64,000 nucleotides of DNA from JABJGO01 sp963921245 (lineage in GTDB: Bacteria > Pseudomonadota > Alphaproteobacteria > Rhodospirillales > Casp-alpha2). Location: the NCBI GenBank assembly GCA_963921245.4, contig CAWUEY030000001.1, forward strand, positions 496,001-560,000. Reading direction: 5' to 3'. Both the position numbers and the translations under genes were made by a program. Shown here piece after piece: positions 42,715-52,570 of this stretch; positions within the stretch are counted from its first letter, which is position 1; every line of letters starts with the position of its first letter. Below the pieces are notes generated by a model. That model was not told the origin of the DNA, ran no database searches, and was given only the letters and a program-made list of their open reading frames with translations.

Positions 42715-44185
42715 ACAATCCATCCAGATCAGCATGCGTTTCGAGGTGAACGGCCAGTTCATCCAGGACTTGCTCGATCCGTTCTTCAAAGGCAACCGCG
42801 CCCTGAAAACCGGATCGAATACGATCAAAGAACGCTGCTCGAAACACATCTTCACCAAATATGCCGTGCAGATAGCTGCCCATGACAAGACTATCTGCTG
42901 AAATAGCCCCTTCCGGTTCGGCGCCGCGAATCTGAAACCAGGGACGCCCACAATCAGGACCTGTGGTTTTGCCGATGTGAATTTCGTACCCTCGAACCGG
43001 GGCTTTGCTAGCGATCTCCACACCGTCGGTTTCCACCAGGATTTTTTTGCTCATCATGGTAGTCTGTACGTCCAGCAACCCCAGTCCCGGGCGGCGGCCC
43101 GGGGGGCCTTCGATACCCTCGGGGTCATGAATATCGGTTCCCAGCATCTGATACCCGCCGCAGAGACCTATTACCATGCCGCCGCGGCGATGATGAGCCT
43201 TGATATCGATGTCCCATCTCTGCTCACACAGAAAGGAAAAATCGGCAAGTGTCGCCTTGGAGCCGGGAATCAGAATCACATCCGTATCGGCAGGAATGAC
43301 CTCGCCAGCCTCGACGATACGGACAGTGATGCCAGGTTCCGCCATCAGGGGATCAAGATCGTCAAAGTTTGCGATGCGGGGAATTCTTGGCACAGCCACA
43401 GTGACCCTCCGATCTGATCCACACGGGCTTTCTTCTCGGTTGTCAGTTTGATTATCCAGGGCCATGGCATCTTCCTTCGGCAGAAAACGCGCATTCGCAA
43501 AATAGGGGACGACTCCGAAAGACCGAAAGCCGGTTTTTTCCGTAATCAGGTCAATGGCCGAATCAAACAGGCTCGTATCGCCCCGAAATTTGTTGATCAT
43601 GAAACCCGCAATCTGGGTGCTCTCTTCCTCAGGCAGAAGACCATAGGTGCCCACAAGGCTGGCGATCACGCCGCCGCGATCTATATCACCGATTAGTACA
43701 ACAGGAACGTGGGCCGCCATCGCAAACCCCATATTGGCGATATCACCCTTTCGCAGATTAATCTCCGCCGCACTGCCCGCACCTTCAACCAGAACAAGAT
43801 CGGCACCCTTGCCCGTGATCTCGAAACTCTCCAGCACCCGTGGCATCAATTTGGGTTTCAGAGCAAAATAATCGCGAGCCATGGCTGTGGTCTCCATCTG
43901 TCCCTGCACCACGACCTGTGCGCCGGTTTCCGTTTCCGGTTTCAGCAATACAGGATTCATATGAACAGAAGGCTCGATTTTCGCCGCACGGGCCTGCAAT
44001 GCTTGGGCGCGGCCAATTTCCCCACCATCCACGGTGACCGCCGCATTGTTCGACATGTTCTGGGGTTTGAAGGGCCGAACCGTCAGACCCCGATTGGTAT
44101 AGGCCCGGCATAATCCGGCAACCAGCAAGGACTTCCCCACGTCGGAGCCGGTTCCCTGAAACATGATGGCAGGTGGCGGGCTCAT
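42659..44185 (-). CDS. cobQ: cobyric acid synthase
   Basis: 508 residues. The N-terminal ATPase has MFQGTGSDVGKSLLVAGLCRAY and PFKPQNMSNNA; LVEGAGSAAEINLR and VVLIGDIDRGGVIASLVGTY follow. The C-terminal glutamine amidotransferase has LIPGSKATLADFSF and the active Cys in GLCGGYQMLG. It amidates the b, d, e and g side chains of adenosylcobyrinic acid a,c-diamide. Its final 18 codons lie antisense to the end of cobD. Confidence 0.96.
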   Translation of the reverse strand: MSPPPAIMFQGTGSDVGKSLLVAGLCRAYTNRGLTVRPFKPQNMSNNAAVTVDGGEIGRAQALQARAAKIEPSVHMNPVLLKPETETGAQVVVQGQMETTAMARDYFALKPKLMPRVLESFEITGKGADLVLVEGAGSAAEINLRKGDIANMGFAMAAHVPVVLIGDIDRGGVIASLVGTYGLLPEEESTQIAGFMINKFRGDTSLFDSAIDLITEKTGFRSFGVVPYFANARFLPKEDAMALDNQTDNREESPCGSDRRVTVAVPRIPRIANFDDLDPLMAEPGITVRIVEAGEVIPADTDVILIPGSKATLADFSFLCEQRWDIDIKAHHRRGGMVIGLCGGYQMLGTDIHDPEGIEGPPGRRPGLGLLDVQTTMMSKKILVETDGVEIASKAPVRGYEIHIGKTTGPDCGRPWFQIRGAEPEGAISADSLVMGSYLHGIFGEDVFRAAFFDRIRSGFQGAVAFEERIEQVLDELAVHLETHADLDGLFTAAGGAGSAPVRRSIPR

Positions 44186-44204
44186 GATTGTCCGCTATTC
44201 AGAC

Positions 44205-44885
44205 TCAGGGATCAATACGGGCGCGCAGCGAGTCGGCACCAGCGTTGCTGTATCTCCCGTCGATGACAATGCCTTGTGGCAGGGCACCCGCGCCATAATA
44301 CGCTTCGTTCAGGTCATTGCGCCGAACGATGGCCGCTCCCTCCAGGGATACGCCTCCAAATGCCCCCATACCGGGGCCGACAAAGGCAATAATATCGAGA
44401 CCCAGATTGGTTGTCGTCGCGCCTTCATAGCCAATACCCTTATAACCCACGATCAGCCCTGCATCCGCGCCGAACTTGCCCTGATTGTTGATGACGGCCA
44501 GCAATGCATCGGGGTTGCGTAGAATCAGAACAATGGCAGAATCCTGAATGCCGAGCTGGAGGCCGACGCTTCCCGCACCCATGACATAAAATGCCGGATA
44601 GCTCCATCCCTGAGGTGTCCGGGCCAGTAACACACCGGTTCCGGCTTCCGCCGCGCCGATAAACCCACCCTTTACCACATGGGGAAAGATCATGACCCCG
44701 GCGGCACCGGGAATATGTTGATCAATGACTTTCAGATCAGGATTGCTGCGGAATGCCGCAAGCGTATCAAGGGACTGATCAATGATCCGGGGCGCGATGG
44801 TCGCCGGCGAACCCGTGTACTGGGCGCAGCCGACAACCAGAAACAAGGCGGCAAAAACAGGAAGGATTAAACGAAACCGGATCAT
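44205..44885 (-). CDS. SYLF/YSC84-type lipoprotein
   Basis: 226 residues with a lipoprotein signal (FAALFLVVGCAQY; lipobox LVVGC, Cys20). The mature part has the SYLF pattern IPGAAGVMIFPHVVKGGFIGAAEAGTGVL, WSYPAFYVMGAGSVGLQLGIQDS and DIIAFVGPGMGAFGGVSLEGA, a lipid-binding domain also found in eukaryotic YSC84. It sits between cobQ and cobO with a one-base overlap with cobO, yet has no known role in cobalamin synthesis. Confidence 0.9.
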   Translation of the reverse strand: MIRFRLILPVFAALFLVVGCAQYTGSPATIAPRIIDQSLDTLAAFRSNPDLKVIDQHIPGAAGVMIFPHVVKGGFIGAAEAGTGVLLARTPQGWSYPAFYVMGAGSVGLQLGIQDSAIVLILRNPDALLAVINNQGKFGADAGLIVGYKGIGYEGATTTNLGLDIIAFVGPGMGAFGGVSLEGAAIVRRNDLNEAYYGAGALPQGIVIDGRYSNAGADSLRARIDP

Positions 44886-45502
44886 CAGAATTCAATTCCT
44901 TTCTGGGCTTTCACCCCGGACCGGAACGGATGCTTGATCTGGGTCATTTCGGTGACCAGATCGGCCATTTCCATGAGCTCTTCCTTGGCATTTCGCCCGG
45001 TCACCACCACATGCAGCATTTCACGCTTGTTCGCAAGGGTCTCCAGGATTTCATCAAGCGGCAGGTTATCATACCGAAGAACAATGTTCAGCTCATCCAG
45101 GATTACCATGTCGAAGCTTTCATCGGCCATCAGTTCCCTGGCTGATTCCCAGGCAGACCTGGCCGCAGCGAGGTCGCGTTGACGATCCTGTGTTTCCCAG
45201 GTAAATCCGTCACCCATGGCCTTCATGATGCAAAGCTCCGGAAATTTCTCAAGGACGCCACGCTCACCAGTTTCCCAAACCCCTTTAACGAACTGAATGA
45301 TGCCCACCTTCATACCGTTGCCTATCGCACGGGCGGCAAGACCCATGGCCGCCGTGGACTTTCCCTTGCCCTTGCCGGTATGAACCATCAGCAAGCCTTT
45401 TTCGATAGTCTTGGTGGCGAGAATTTTATCCCGCGCCGCCTTTTTCTTTTTCATTTTTTCGGCGTGCCGCTGGTTCAGTTCGTCTTCGGTCATATCGACC
45501 AT
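44885..45502 (-). CDS. cobO: cob(I)yrinic acid a,c-diamide adenosyltransferase
   Basis: 205 residues. The ATP-binding P-loop is HTGKGKGKSTAAMGLAARA, followed by IIQFVKGVWETGE, VILDELNIVLRYDNL and LHVVVTGRNAKEELMEMADLVTEM, all typical of the CobA/CobO family. It transfers the adenosyl group to the cobalt of the corrin. The C-terminal HPFRSGVKAQKGIEF is the standard family end. Confidence 0.96.
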   Translation of the reverse strand: MVDMTEDELNQRHAEKMKKKKAARDKILATKTIEKGLLMVHTGKGKGKSTAAMGLAARAIGNGMKVGIIQFVKGVWETGERGVLEKFPELCIMKAMGDGFTWETQDRQRDLAAARSAWESARELMADESFDMVILDELNIVLRYDNLPLDEILETLANKREMLHVVVTGRNAKEELMEMADLVTEMTQIKHPFRSGVKAQKGIEF

Positions 45503-45570
45503 GGCGGAATCCTATTGTCTTTACTCCAGGGAATCAAATTCAGGGAACAGATTATACCGCCTCCAGCGTT

Positions 45571-48500
45571 TCACGCCAACGCAATGAGCGAGCACGCCGC
45601 CAGCTCATCCAGGTACGCACGGGTATCGTTACGACGAGGACGCCAAAGGCCCCGGTCCTGAGCCTCTTTCAGTCGGTCGATCATTTCCTGGAGCGCCGCC
45701 GGGTTGACCTCGGCGATAAACTGCCGCACCGCATCGTCTCCGATATAGGCATCATACAGGGCGTCGAAATGATGATCCTTTACGCATCGCACCGTTGCCG
45801 CAAAGGCGAACAGATAGTCCACCGTTGCCGCCATTTCAAACGCGCCTTTGTAACCGTGCCGCATGACGCCGCCGATCCACTTTGGATTGGCCGCCCGCGC
45901 CCGGACAATGCGCCCGACCTCGGCTTCCAGGGTTCGCACCTTTGGTGTTTCGGGCCGCGAATGATCATTGTGATAGACCACAGGCTGCGATCCCGATAGC
46001 ACCCGGACCGCGGCGGTCATGCCGCCTTCGAACTGGTAATAGTCATCGGAGTCCAGAATATCGTGCTCCCGGTTGTCCTGATTCTGAACCACGGCAGCAA
46101 CCCGTTTTAGTCGTTCTTCAAACAGGCCGTGAGCCGTTTCTCCCTCCGCGCCCGAGCCATAGGCATAACCACCCCAGGCGACGTAGGCGCGCGCTAGATC
46201 ACCCTCGGTTTCCCAACCCCTCTCATCGATCAGGGCTTGCAGACCCGCACCGTAAGCCCCCGGCATGGAACCAAAAACCCGAAACCCGGCCCGCCGGCTC
46301 GCCATCTTTTCATCCATGCCGGATTTTATCAGCCGTTCGGTTTCCGCCCGCACCCGCGCCGCCAGCGGGTTTTCGCGCTCATCCTCATCGAGCAGGGACA
46401 CTGCCCGCACGGCCGAATCCACCAGATCAATCAGTGCCGGGAAAGCATCGCGGAAAAACCCGGATACCCGTAACGTCACATCGACCCGCGGGCGGACCAA
46501 AACAGATTGCGGCAGGACCTCAAACCCGGTCACGCGCCGAGAGGCAGAATCCCAAGTCGGGCGCACACCCATCAGGGCAAGCACCTGGGCAATATCGTCA
46601 CCACCCGTGCGCATATTACTGGTTCCCCAGGCCGTCACCGCCATGGCGGGCGGCCATTCACCGTGTTCCTGTCTATAGGTTTCAATCAGTAACTCCGCCG
46701 ACTTCCAGCCCAGTGCCCATGCCGCGGGCGTCGGCACAGTTCGGGTATCCACGGAATAAAAGTTCCGTCCGGTCGGGAGAACATCAGGACGCCCTCGTGT
46801 CGGTGCGCCACTGGATCCCGGCTCAACAAATCGCCCGTCCAATCCGCACAGCAAGCCGTCTATCTCGGCCTGTCCGGAGGCTTCTACTGCCGGGCGAATG
46901 TCGCTGTTGAGACTGTCGAGCACAGCCGCCGTTGACAACCAGGTCGGATGAAGTGTGTGCGAGTCGCTGACAAGGGCAAGTGCCAGCGCCTCCAGCCGTT
47001 CCACCGTGTCGCCACAGGATCGCCACGGCGCATCGGTCAGGATGTTGTCGAGAACGTCAGGACGGTTGCCGTCCCAGGGCTTGCCCATTTCACAATCCAG
47101 CGGATCGAAATCCTCGCCGGACAGTCCAAGATCAGAGGACAACGCGCGCAGGATCGATCCATCGCCGTCCCTACCACCGTGCCGGGGCACCCGCACCAAC
47201 GCCACCAGCAGGTCATGCAGTAACGAGTCTTGCGGACTTTCACCGAAGATGTGGAGGCCGTCCCTGATTTGCAGTTCCTTCAGCTCACACAGGTAGTTGT
47301 CGAGTTTCTGCAAGGACTCTTCTTCACCTTCCTCTTCCCTCAACCCGCAGTCCGCCGCCACGCCGGTAGCCTGGCACAACGTAAGAATGTCTTGTTTCAG
47401 AACTTTCAGGCGGCGCCGGTCGACGCCGGAGGCCTCGTAATATTCATCGACCAGCCGTTCCAGGTCCTGCAGTGGTCCATAACTCTCCGCCCGGGTCAGG
47501 GGCGGCGTCAGATGATCGATGATAACCGCCTGGGATCGCCGTTTGGCCTGGGTACCTTCGCCGGGATCATTGACGATAAACGGATAGAGATGCGGCAAGG
47601 GGCCGAACACAGCCTCCGGGAAACAGGTGGACGACAACGCAAGGGCCTTGCCCGGCAACCACTCCATATTGCCGTGTTTTCCCATATGGACAACGGCATC
47701 GACGTCAATCTCTTCGCGTAACCATGCATAGAATGCCAGATAGTTGTGCGGCGGCACCAAATCGGGATCATGATAGCTTTCCACCGGATTAATGTTGTAC
47801 CCGCGCGCGGGCTGGATCCCGACGATGACCCGACCACACCGGAACGCGGGTAGAGCCAGGCGGCCACAATCGACCTCGCCGGGCAGAAAGAACGGGTCTT
47901 GATCCGCTGCGCCCCAGCGCTCAACGACGGCCCTTTGTAGAGCTTCGGGCAGGTTCGCGAAAAACATCTGATAGCGATCCATGGCCAGGGCCTCGCGGAT
48001 GTCGCGCGATGTCAGCTCCGAGAAATCGTTGGTCGGCCCGGCCAGCAGATGGTCGACCAGATCATTGCCGCTCGCCGGTAGGTTATCCACCTTGTAGCCA
48101 GCGGCTTTCAGGGCGTTCAGGACGTTGATCGCCCCGGCGGGCGTATCAAGGCCCACCCCGTTGCCCAGACGCCCGTCCCGGTTGGGATAGTTGGCGAGGA
48201 TGATCGCAAGGGATCGCTGGTTTGCCGGTTTCCGTTTTAGGGCGGCCCATTTACGGGCGAGCGCAGCCACGAATGCAACACGGTCTTCGACCGGCTCGTA
48301 GATCACAATATCGGTTTCGGTCAGGTCGTCTCTGCGACTGGAGCCCTTGAAGGAAACGGCGCGCGTAAACAATCGCCCGTCTACTTCTGGCAGCGCCACA
48401 TTCATGGCGATATCACGCGCCGAGAGGCCGTGTGCCCCCTCTTCCCAGGCCGTCCGGTTGCCACCCGAAAACACCACCTGCAAGACTGGACAATCTGCCA

Positions 48501-49359
48501 GGTCGAAGGGTGATGGGGTGCGCTCGGTACCCGGTGCGGAGACGGCAAAGCCTGTAGCGTTCAGGATCACGTCCGGCGTTACCTGTGTCAGAACATCTTC
48601 CAAAACCGCCGCCGCCACCGGGTCTTTCAAGCTTTGTGTAAAGATGGGCAACGGATTAAGCCCCTGGTCGCGAAGGGCGGCAATCAACGCGTCGACTGCA
48701 ACCGTGTTTCCGGCCTGTACCAGGGCGCGATAGAATACGAGGCCAATGATGGGCCCGTCTTCCGGCCAAAGGGCTTGCAAGGTTTCCAGTTGCGGGGTGG
48801 TTTCACCGGGCCAGTACAGTCCGGCGCGCACCAGCGGGCGGGGTTCCTGCCACGGGACTTCGTGACCGATCAGGTCTGCTGCATACCCCAAAAGCGAGCG
48901 GGCGTTGTCAATACCGCCCTGGACACAGTACTGCCACAGCCGATGCCCGACCTCAGGGGCCATGGTGCTAAACCCGCCCAGTTCTGCATCGGGTTGATCG
49001 TCTCCGGGCAGGAACGCTACCGGAATACCCCGTTCCCGGCACGCGGCGGAGACCTGCTCCACGCCGTAACTCCAGTATCCCCGCCCCCCCAACAGGCGCA
49101 CGATCACCAGTTTTGCATTTTCAATGATCTCACCCACATACAGGTCGACAGACATGTTGTGACCCAGATGCATGACATTGGCGAGACGGACACGGGGAAA
49201 TTCGGAAAAATGATCACTCAGTTGCGCACACGCCTGTGCCAGCAACGAAAGTTCAGTATCGGCGGCGGACAGGAGGACAATATCACCCGGCGTCTGACCG
49301 GGATCGATTGCCTCCGATCCGTCGGTTACCGAACCCGGCTGTGCCGCGAGTAGATGCAT
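45571..49359 (-). CDS. cobN: cobaltochelatase subunit CobN
   Basis: 1262 residues, normal for CobN (magnesium chelatase H-type). Blocks include ATGFAVSAPGTERTPSPF, ILANYPNRDGRLGNGVGLDTPA, VGIQPARGYNINPVESYHDPDLVPPHNYLAFY, VVHMGKHGNMEWLPGKALALS and SRRAGFRVFGSMPGAYGAGLQ. With CobS and CobT chelatase subunits it inserts Co2+ into hydrogenobyrinic acid a,c-diamide in the aerobic route. No chelatase CobS/CobT (AAA+ and von Willebrand subunits) lies in the window. It follows cobW with a 30-base gap. Confidence 0.95.
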   Translation of the reverse strand: MHLLAAQPGSVTDGSEAIDPGQTPGDIVLLSAADTELSLLAQACAQLSDHFSEFPRVRLANVMHLGHNMSVDLYVGEIIENAKLVIVRLLGGRGYWSYGVEQVSAACRERGIPVAFLPGDDQPDAELGGFSTMAPEVGHRLWQYCVQGGIDNARSLLGYAADLIGHEVPWQEPRPLVRAGLYWPGETTPQLETLQALWPEDGPIIGLVFYRALVQAGNTVAVDALIAALRDQGLNPLPIFTQSLKDPVAAAVLEDVLTQVTPDVILNATGFAVSAPGTERTPSPFDLADCPVLQVVFSGGNRTAWEEGAHGLSARDIAMNVALPEVDGRLFTRAVSFKGSSRRDDLTETDIVIYEPVEDRVAFVAALARKWAALKRKPANQRSLAIILANYPNRDGRLGNGVGLDTPAGAINVLNALKAAGYKVDNLPASGNDLVDHLLAGPTNDFSELTSRDIREALAMDRYQMFFANLPEALQRAVVERWGAADQDPFFLPGEVDCGRLALPAFRCGRVIVGIQPARGYNINPVESYHDPDLVPPHNYLAFYAWLREEIDVDAVVHMGKHGNMEWLPGKALALSSTCFPEAVFGPLPHLYPFIVNDPGEGTQAKRRSQAVIIDHLTPPLTRAESYGPLQDLERLVDEYYEASGVDRRRLKVLKQDILTLCQATGVAADCGLREEEGEEESLQKLDNYLCELKELQIRDGLHIFGESPQDSLLHDLLVALVRVPRHGGRDGDGSILRALSSDLGLSGEDFDPLDCEMGKPWDGNRPDVLDNILTDAPWRSCGDTVERLEALALALVSDSHTLHPTWLSTAAVLDSLNSDIRPAVEASGQAEIDGLLCGLDGRFVEPGSSGAPTRGRPDVLPTGRNFYSVDTRTVPTPAAWALGWKSAELLIETYRQEHGEWPPAMAVTAWGTSNMRTGGDDIAQVLALMGVRPTWDSASRRVTGFEVLPQSVLVRPRVDVTLRVSGFFRDAFPALIDLVDSAVRAVSLLDEDERENPLAARVRAETERLIKSGMDEKMASRRAGFRVFGSMPGAYGAGLQALIDERGWETEGDLARAYVAWGGYAYGSGAEGETAHGLFEERLKRVAAVVQNQDNREHDILDSDDYYQFEGGMTAAVRVLSGSQPVVYHNDHSRPETPKVRTLEAEVGRIVRARAANPKWIGGVMRHGYKGAFEMAATVDYLFAFAATVRCVKDHHFDALYDAYIGDDAVRQFIAEVNPAALQEMIDRLKEAQDRGLWRPRRNDTRAYLDELAACSLIALA

Positions 49360-49389
49360 GTGCGAACCTCGCCGGTTCCTGAGAGCCGT

Positions 49390-50415
49390 TTAGTGTTGCT
49401 GAAGTGCCGCCGTCACTGCCGCGTGGTCGAAACCGCTCTGACCGATCACCACAAGGCGGCTTTCGCGGGCTTCACCCTCTTTCCATTCCCGATCGAAATA
49501 GTGCTGAACCCGCCCGCCCACGGCCTGAACCACGTGTCGCATGGATTTGCCCGGAACGTGCACAAAGCCCTTCACCCGTAAAATATCGTGATTTTCAGCC
49601 AGGTTCTGAATGCGGGCTTCCAGGGATTGCGGGTTCCCCACATCACCAATGGAAACAACAACAGTATCAAAATCATCGTGATCATGGTCATCGGCTCCAT
49701 CGTGATGAGACCAGCGGCCCTCAATTACGTCTTCCACGGCACCGCCGACACCGAGCAGGATCGACGGATCAATGTTTCCGTGGCTTGAGGGAATAATCTT
49801 TACCGACGGCTTTACCACACTGGCAAGATCGGATTTTACCTGTTCAACGCCTTCGTCGCCCAAAACATCCGACTTGCTCAGCATGATAATATCGGCGCAA
49901 TGAAGTTGATCCTCGAAGACCTCTTCCAGGGGCGAATCGTGGTCCAGGGCCTCATCCGCTTCACGGGCCTGCTGAACGGCATCCGGATCATGAGCAAACA
50001 CGCCGCCTGCTACCGCCGGTCCGTCCACCACGGTGATCACGCCGTCCACGGTAACGCGGTAACGAACTTCCGGCCAGTTGAATGCCTTCACCAGCGGTTT
50101 TGGCAGAGCCAACCCCGATGTTTCGATGACGATGTGATCTGGCGGATCGTTACGATCAAGCAGGGTTTCAATGGTTGGCAGAAAATCATCGGCGACTGTA
50201 CAGCAGATACAACCGTTGGCCAGTTCCACCACATCTTTATCCTCGCAGCCGTCGATCCCGCATCCGGTCAGGATATCGCGGTCGATGCCAAGGTCGCCAA
50301 ACTCATTGATCACGAGGGCAATACGTTTGCCATTGGCGTTTTCCAGCATGTGCCGGATAGCCGTCGTTTTACCGGCACCCAGAAAGCCGGTGATAACCGT
50401 TGCGGGAATTTTCAT
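49390..50415 (-). CDS. cobW: CobW-type zinc/cobalt GTPase metallochaperone
   Basis: 341 residues. The G1 loop is GFLGAGKTT at residues 10-18, and the metal-binding CxCC (Cys69, Cys71, Cys72) is in ANGCICCTVADDF. The Asp/His-rich HHDGADDHDHDDFD linker is followed by the CobW C-terminal domain (ILRVKGFVHVPGKSMRHVVQAVG). It is thought to load metal onto target enzymes, here presumably cobalt for CobN, which lies directly downstream. Confidence 0.94.
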   Translation of the reverse strand: MKIPATVITGFLGAGKTTAIRHMLENANGKRIALVINEFGDLGIDRDILTGCGIDGCEDKDVVELANGCICCTVADDFLPTIETLLDRNDPPDHIVIETSGLALPKPLVKAFNWPEVRYRVTVDGVITVVDGPAVAGGVFAHDPDAVQQAREADEALDHDSPLEEVFEDQLHCADIIMLSKSDVLGDEGVEQVKSDLASVVKPSVKIIPSSHGNIDPSILLGVGGAVEDVIEGRWSHHDGADDHDHDDFDTVVVSIGDVGNPQSLEARIQNLAENHDILRVKGFVHVPGKSMRHVVQAVGGRVQHYFDREWKEGEARESRLVVIGQSGFDHAAVTAALQQH

Positions 50416-50434
50416 GAAAGGCCCTTTCCGTCCA

Positions 50435-50977
50435 TTAATCCTGCGATGATTTCAAACAAAGCGGCAATCCCGCGGCGACAAATACGACACTCTCTGCAAC
50501 GGCGGCGGCTTGTTGGTTGAGCCGCCCGGCAGCATCCCGGAAGGACCGGGCCAGCGCGTTTTCCGGCACAATGCCGAGCCCCACTTCGTTACTCACCAGG
50601 ATCACCGGTGCATCAAATTTTCGCAGCTTCTCTACCAGGCGGCTGACTTCCTGATCAATATCTTTGTCAGCCCCCATCAGATTGGATAACCACAAGGTCA
50701 AACAATCCACAAGAACAGGTTCCTCCGGCGCTATTTCAGCCGCCCTATCCAGAGCAGAACAAAGATTCACGGGTTCTTCCACCGTACGCCACATATCACC
50801 CCGGCGATCCTGATGTGTGGCGATGCGGTCCGTCATTTCCTGATCCCGGGCTTCAGCCGTGGCAAGGTAAACACCGCCACCCGCAGATTCGATCAGGGCC
50901 TCGGCATACGTGCTTTTCCCGGAACGTGCCCCGCCCAGAACCAGAGTTAGTGGCGGAAGAGGTTTTACGTCAGTCAC
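50435..50977 (-). CDS. cobP: adenosylcobinamide kinase / adenosylcobinamide-phosphate guanylyltransferase
   Basis: 180 residues. The P-loop GGARSGKSTYAEALIE is at the N-terminus, followed by YLATAEARDQEMTDRIATHQDRRGDMW, VLVDCLTLWLSNLM and the C-terminal LVSNEVGLGIVPENALARSFRDAAGRLNQ, all diagnostic of CobU/CobP. It phosphorylates adenosylcobinamide and attaches GMP before nucleotide-loop assembly. It overlaps the phosphatase gene upstream by four bases. Confidence 0.96.
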   Translation of the reverse strand: MTDVKPLPPLTLVLGGARSGKSTYAEALIESAGGGVYLATAEARDQEMTDRIATHQDRRGDMWRTVEEPVNLCSALDRAAEIAPEEPVLVDCLTLWLSNLMGADKDIDQEVSRLVEKLRKFDAPVILVSNEVGLGIVPENALARSFRDAAGRLNQQAAAVAESVVFVAAGLPLCLKSSQD

Positions 50978-51672
50978 GTCTCTGCTCCGATAGCCATGTT
51001 GATTCCGGCGACCCGCCAGGCCCGCCCGCGGCCATTGAGCACCCCGCCTCCGATATGATCAATACGGGTTACAGAGAGGTTGTCGATGGTTACCGACAAT
51101 CCCCGCTCATGATGCAGATCGAGGGCCTGGGCAATAGCGCCACGGATGCTGCCGCCATGGGCAACACAAACGATGTCTTTTCCCGCGTGCTGGGCAGTAA
51201 TGCGATCAACGGCGGTCGATGTACGCTTGATAACATCGTCAAAACTCTCACCATTGGGCGGTGCATTGCCAGAGGGGTCGCGCCAGAATTCTTCATAGGC
51301 CTCTGGGGCGCGTTCTTCCATCTGGGCCCAGGTCAGGCCCTGCCAGTCGCCAAAAAACTGTTCGGCGAGGGCTGTTTCCTGCCGGGCTGTAAAGTCGGCT
51401 TTCCGCAGATCAGGATGCGCCGCCCAAACAGCCTGCGCCGTTTTATGAGTGCGCTGTAGATGGGTCACGATCCAAACCGCATCATCGGGCAGATAGGCCG
51501 CCAACGCTTTGTAGCGGGGTGTATCGCTGACATCGCAATCCAAATCTTCCTGCCCGTACAAGCGGCCATGGCCGTCAAACACCGGGGCATGTCGGATCCA
51601 CCACCACCGGGTCACAACAGGTGGCTCATCCCGCGGCGCGAAAGAAGCAAACCGTGTCTCCTGAATGCTCAT
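50974..51672 (-). CDS. histidine phosphatase family protein, probable alpha-ribazole phosphatase
   Basis: 232 residues from MSIQETRFASF; the longer open frame upstream runs through cobS and is not used. The phosphoglycerate-mutase fold is shown by WWIRHAPVFDGHGRLYGQEDLDCD, where RHAP replaces the usual RHG, ALAEQFFGDWQGLTWAQME, and the second catalytic His in VCVAHGGSIRGAIAQAL. Location between cobP and cobS with four-base overlaps supports dephosphorylation of alpha-ribazole phosphate (CobC role). Confidence 0.88.
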   Translation of the reverse strand: MSIQETRFASFAPRDEPPVVTRWWWIRHAPVFDGHGRLYGQEDLDCDVSDTPRYKALAAYLPDDAVWIVTHLQRTHKTAQAVWAAHPDLRKADFTARQETALAEQFFGDWQGLTWAQMEERAPEAYEEFWRDPSGNAPPNGESFDDVIKRTSTAVDRITAQHAGKDIVCVAHGGSIRGAIAQALDLHHERGLSVTIDNLSVTRIDHIGGGVLNGRGRAWRVAGINMAIGAET

Positions 51673-52487
51673 GACAGGTGTCCCGCAGTGATAAGAGCAG
51701 TGAGAAGAACAGTAATGAGAAACGCGATTTCCGCTACCTGCTGCGTTGCCCCCAAAACATCGCCAGTCTGTCCGCCGATCTGGGCGCGCGCCAGAAGGGC
51801 CATCACAACCATGACAGCCACTGACGCCATCATGGCGCTTACGACCAACGGCAAGGCCCCGCCAAAAATGGCGATGGCAAGACCCGCGCCGAGCAGGAAT
51901 GATAGCAGAACCGCAAGCCCGCCCGGCCGGCCGGCCATGGTGGAAAGCCCGTCTTCCCTGGCGCGGGGCACGGCATACATCATCCACGGCATTACCGTCC
52001 GCGAGAACACCGCCGCGGATAAAATCGTCGCCGGACCCAAATTGATGACATGAAGTTCAAACAGGGCGACCCCGCGCAAGGCGACACCAAATATCAGGGC
52101 AAGCACACCGTAACTGCCTATTCGACTGTCTCGCATGATATCAAGCTTGCGGTCCTTCGTTGCGCCGCCGCCGAAACCGTCCGCCACGTCGGCCAGGCCA
52201 TCTTCATGCAACGCGCCCGTGAACAGGGTCATCAGTGCCATGGCCAGAATGACACCCAGGGCGGGGCTCCATCCCATGAACGCAAAACCATAGAGAACAC
52301 TCGCGCCCATGCCACCGACAAGAACCCCGGTCAGCGGAAAACACCATGCTGCCCGGGCCAGGGCCTGCGGCGCATGGCCCGCCGCCGGAACCGGCAATCG
52401 GGTCAGAAACCCGATGGCAACACTGATGTCCCGGGCAAACCGGAATCCCTTCATTGTCGGCGGTTCTGAGTTGCTATTGGTTGTCAT
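51669..52487 (-). CDS. cobS: adenosylcobinamide-GDP ribazoletransferase (cobalamin synthase)
   Basis: 272 residues from MTTNSNSEPPTM; a 17-codon upstream extension is unlikely. It is a polytopic membrane protein with the signature ALHEDGLADVADGFGGGATKDRKLDIMRDSRIGSYG (metal- and substrate-binding Asp/Glu) and FLTRLPVPA near the start. It joins alpha-ribazole to GDP-cobinamide at the inner membrane. It is divergent from cobT across 83 bases. This is the synthase, not the chelatase AAA+ subunit also called CobS. Confidence 0.95.
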   Translation of the reverse strand: MTTNSNSEPPTMKGFRFARDISVAIGFLTRLPVPAAGHAPQALARAAWCFPLTGVLVGGMGASVLYGFAFMGWSPALGVILAMALMTLFTGALHEDGLADVADGFGGGATKDRKLDIMRDSRIGSYGVLALIFGVALRGVALFELHVINLGPATILSAAVFSRTVMPWMMYAVPRAREDGLSTMAGRPGGLAVLLSFLLGAGLAIAIFGGALPLVVSAMMASVAVMVVMALLARAQIGGQTGDVLGATQQVAEIAFLITVLLTALITAGHLS

Positions 52488-52570
52488 CTGCCGTAAGCCA
52501 CGCCTTGGTCTTTTCAAGACCTTTGGGTATAGATACACCCGGTGACAACAGCAACCCCTATGGACCGTTC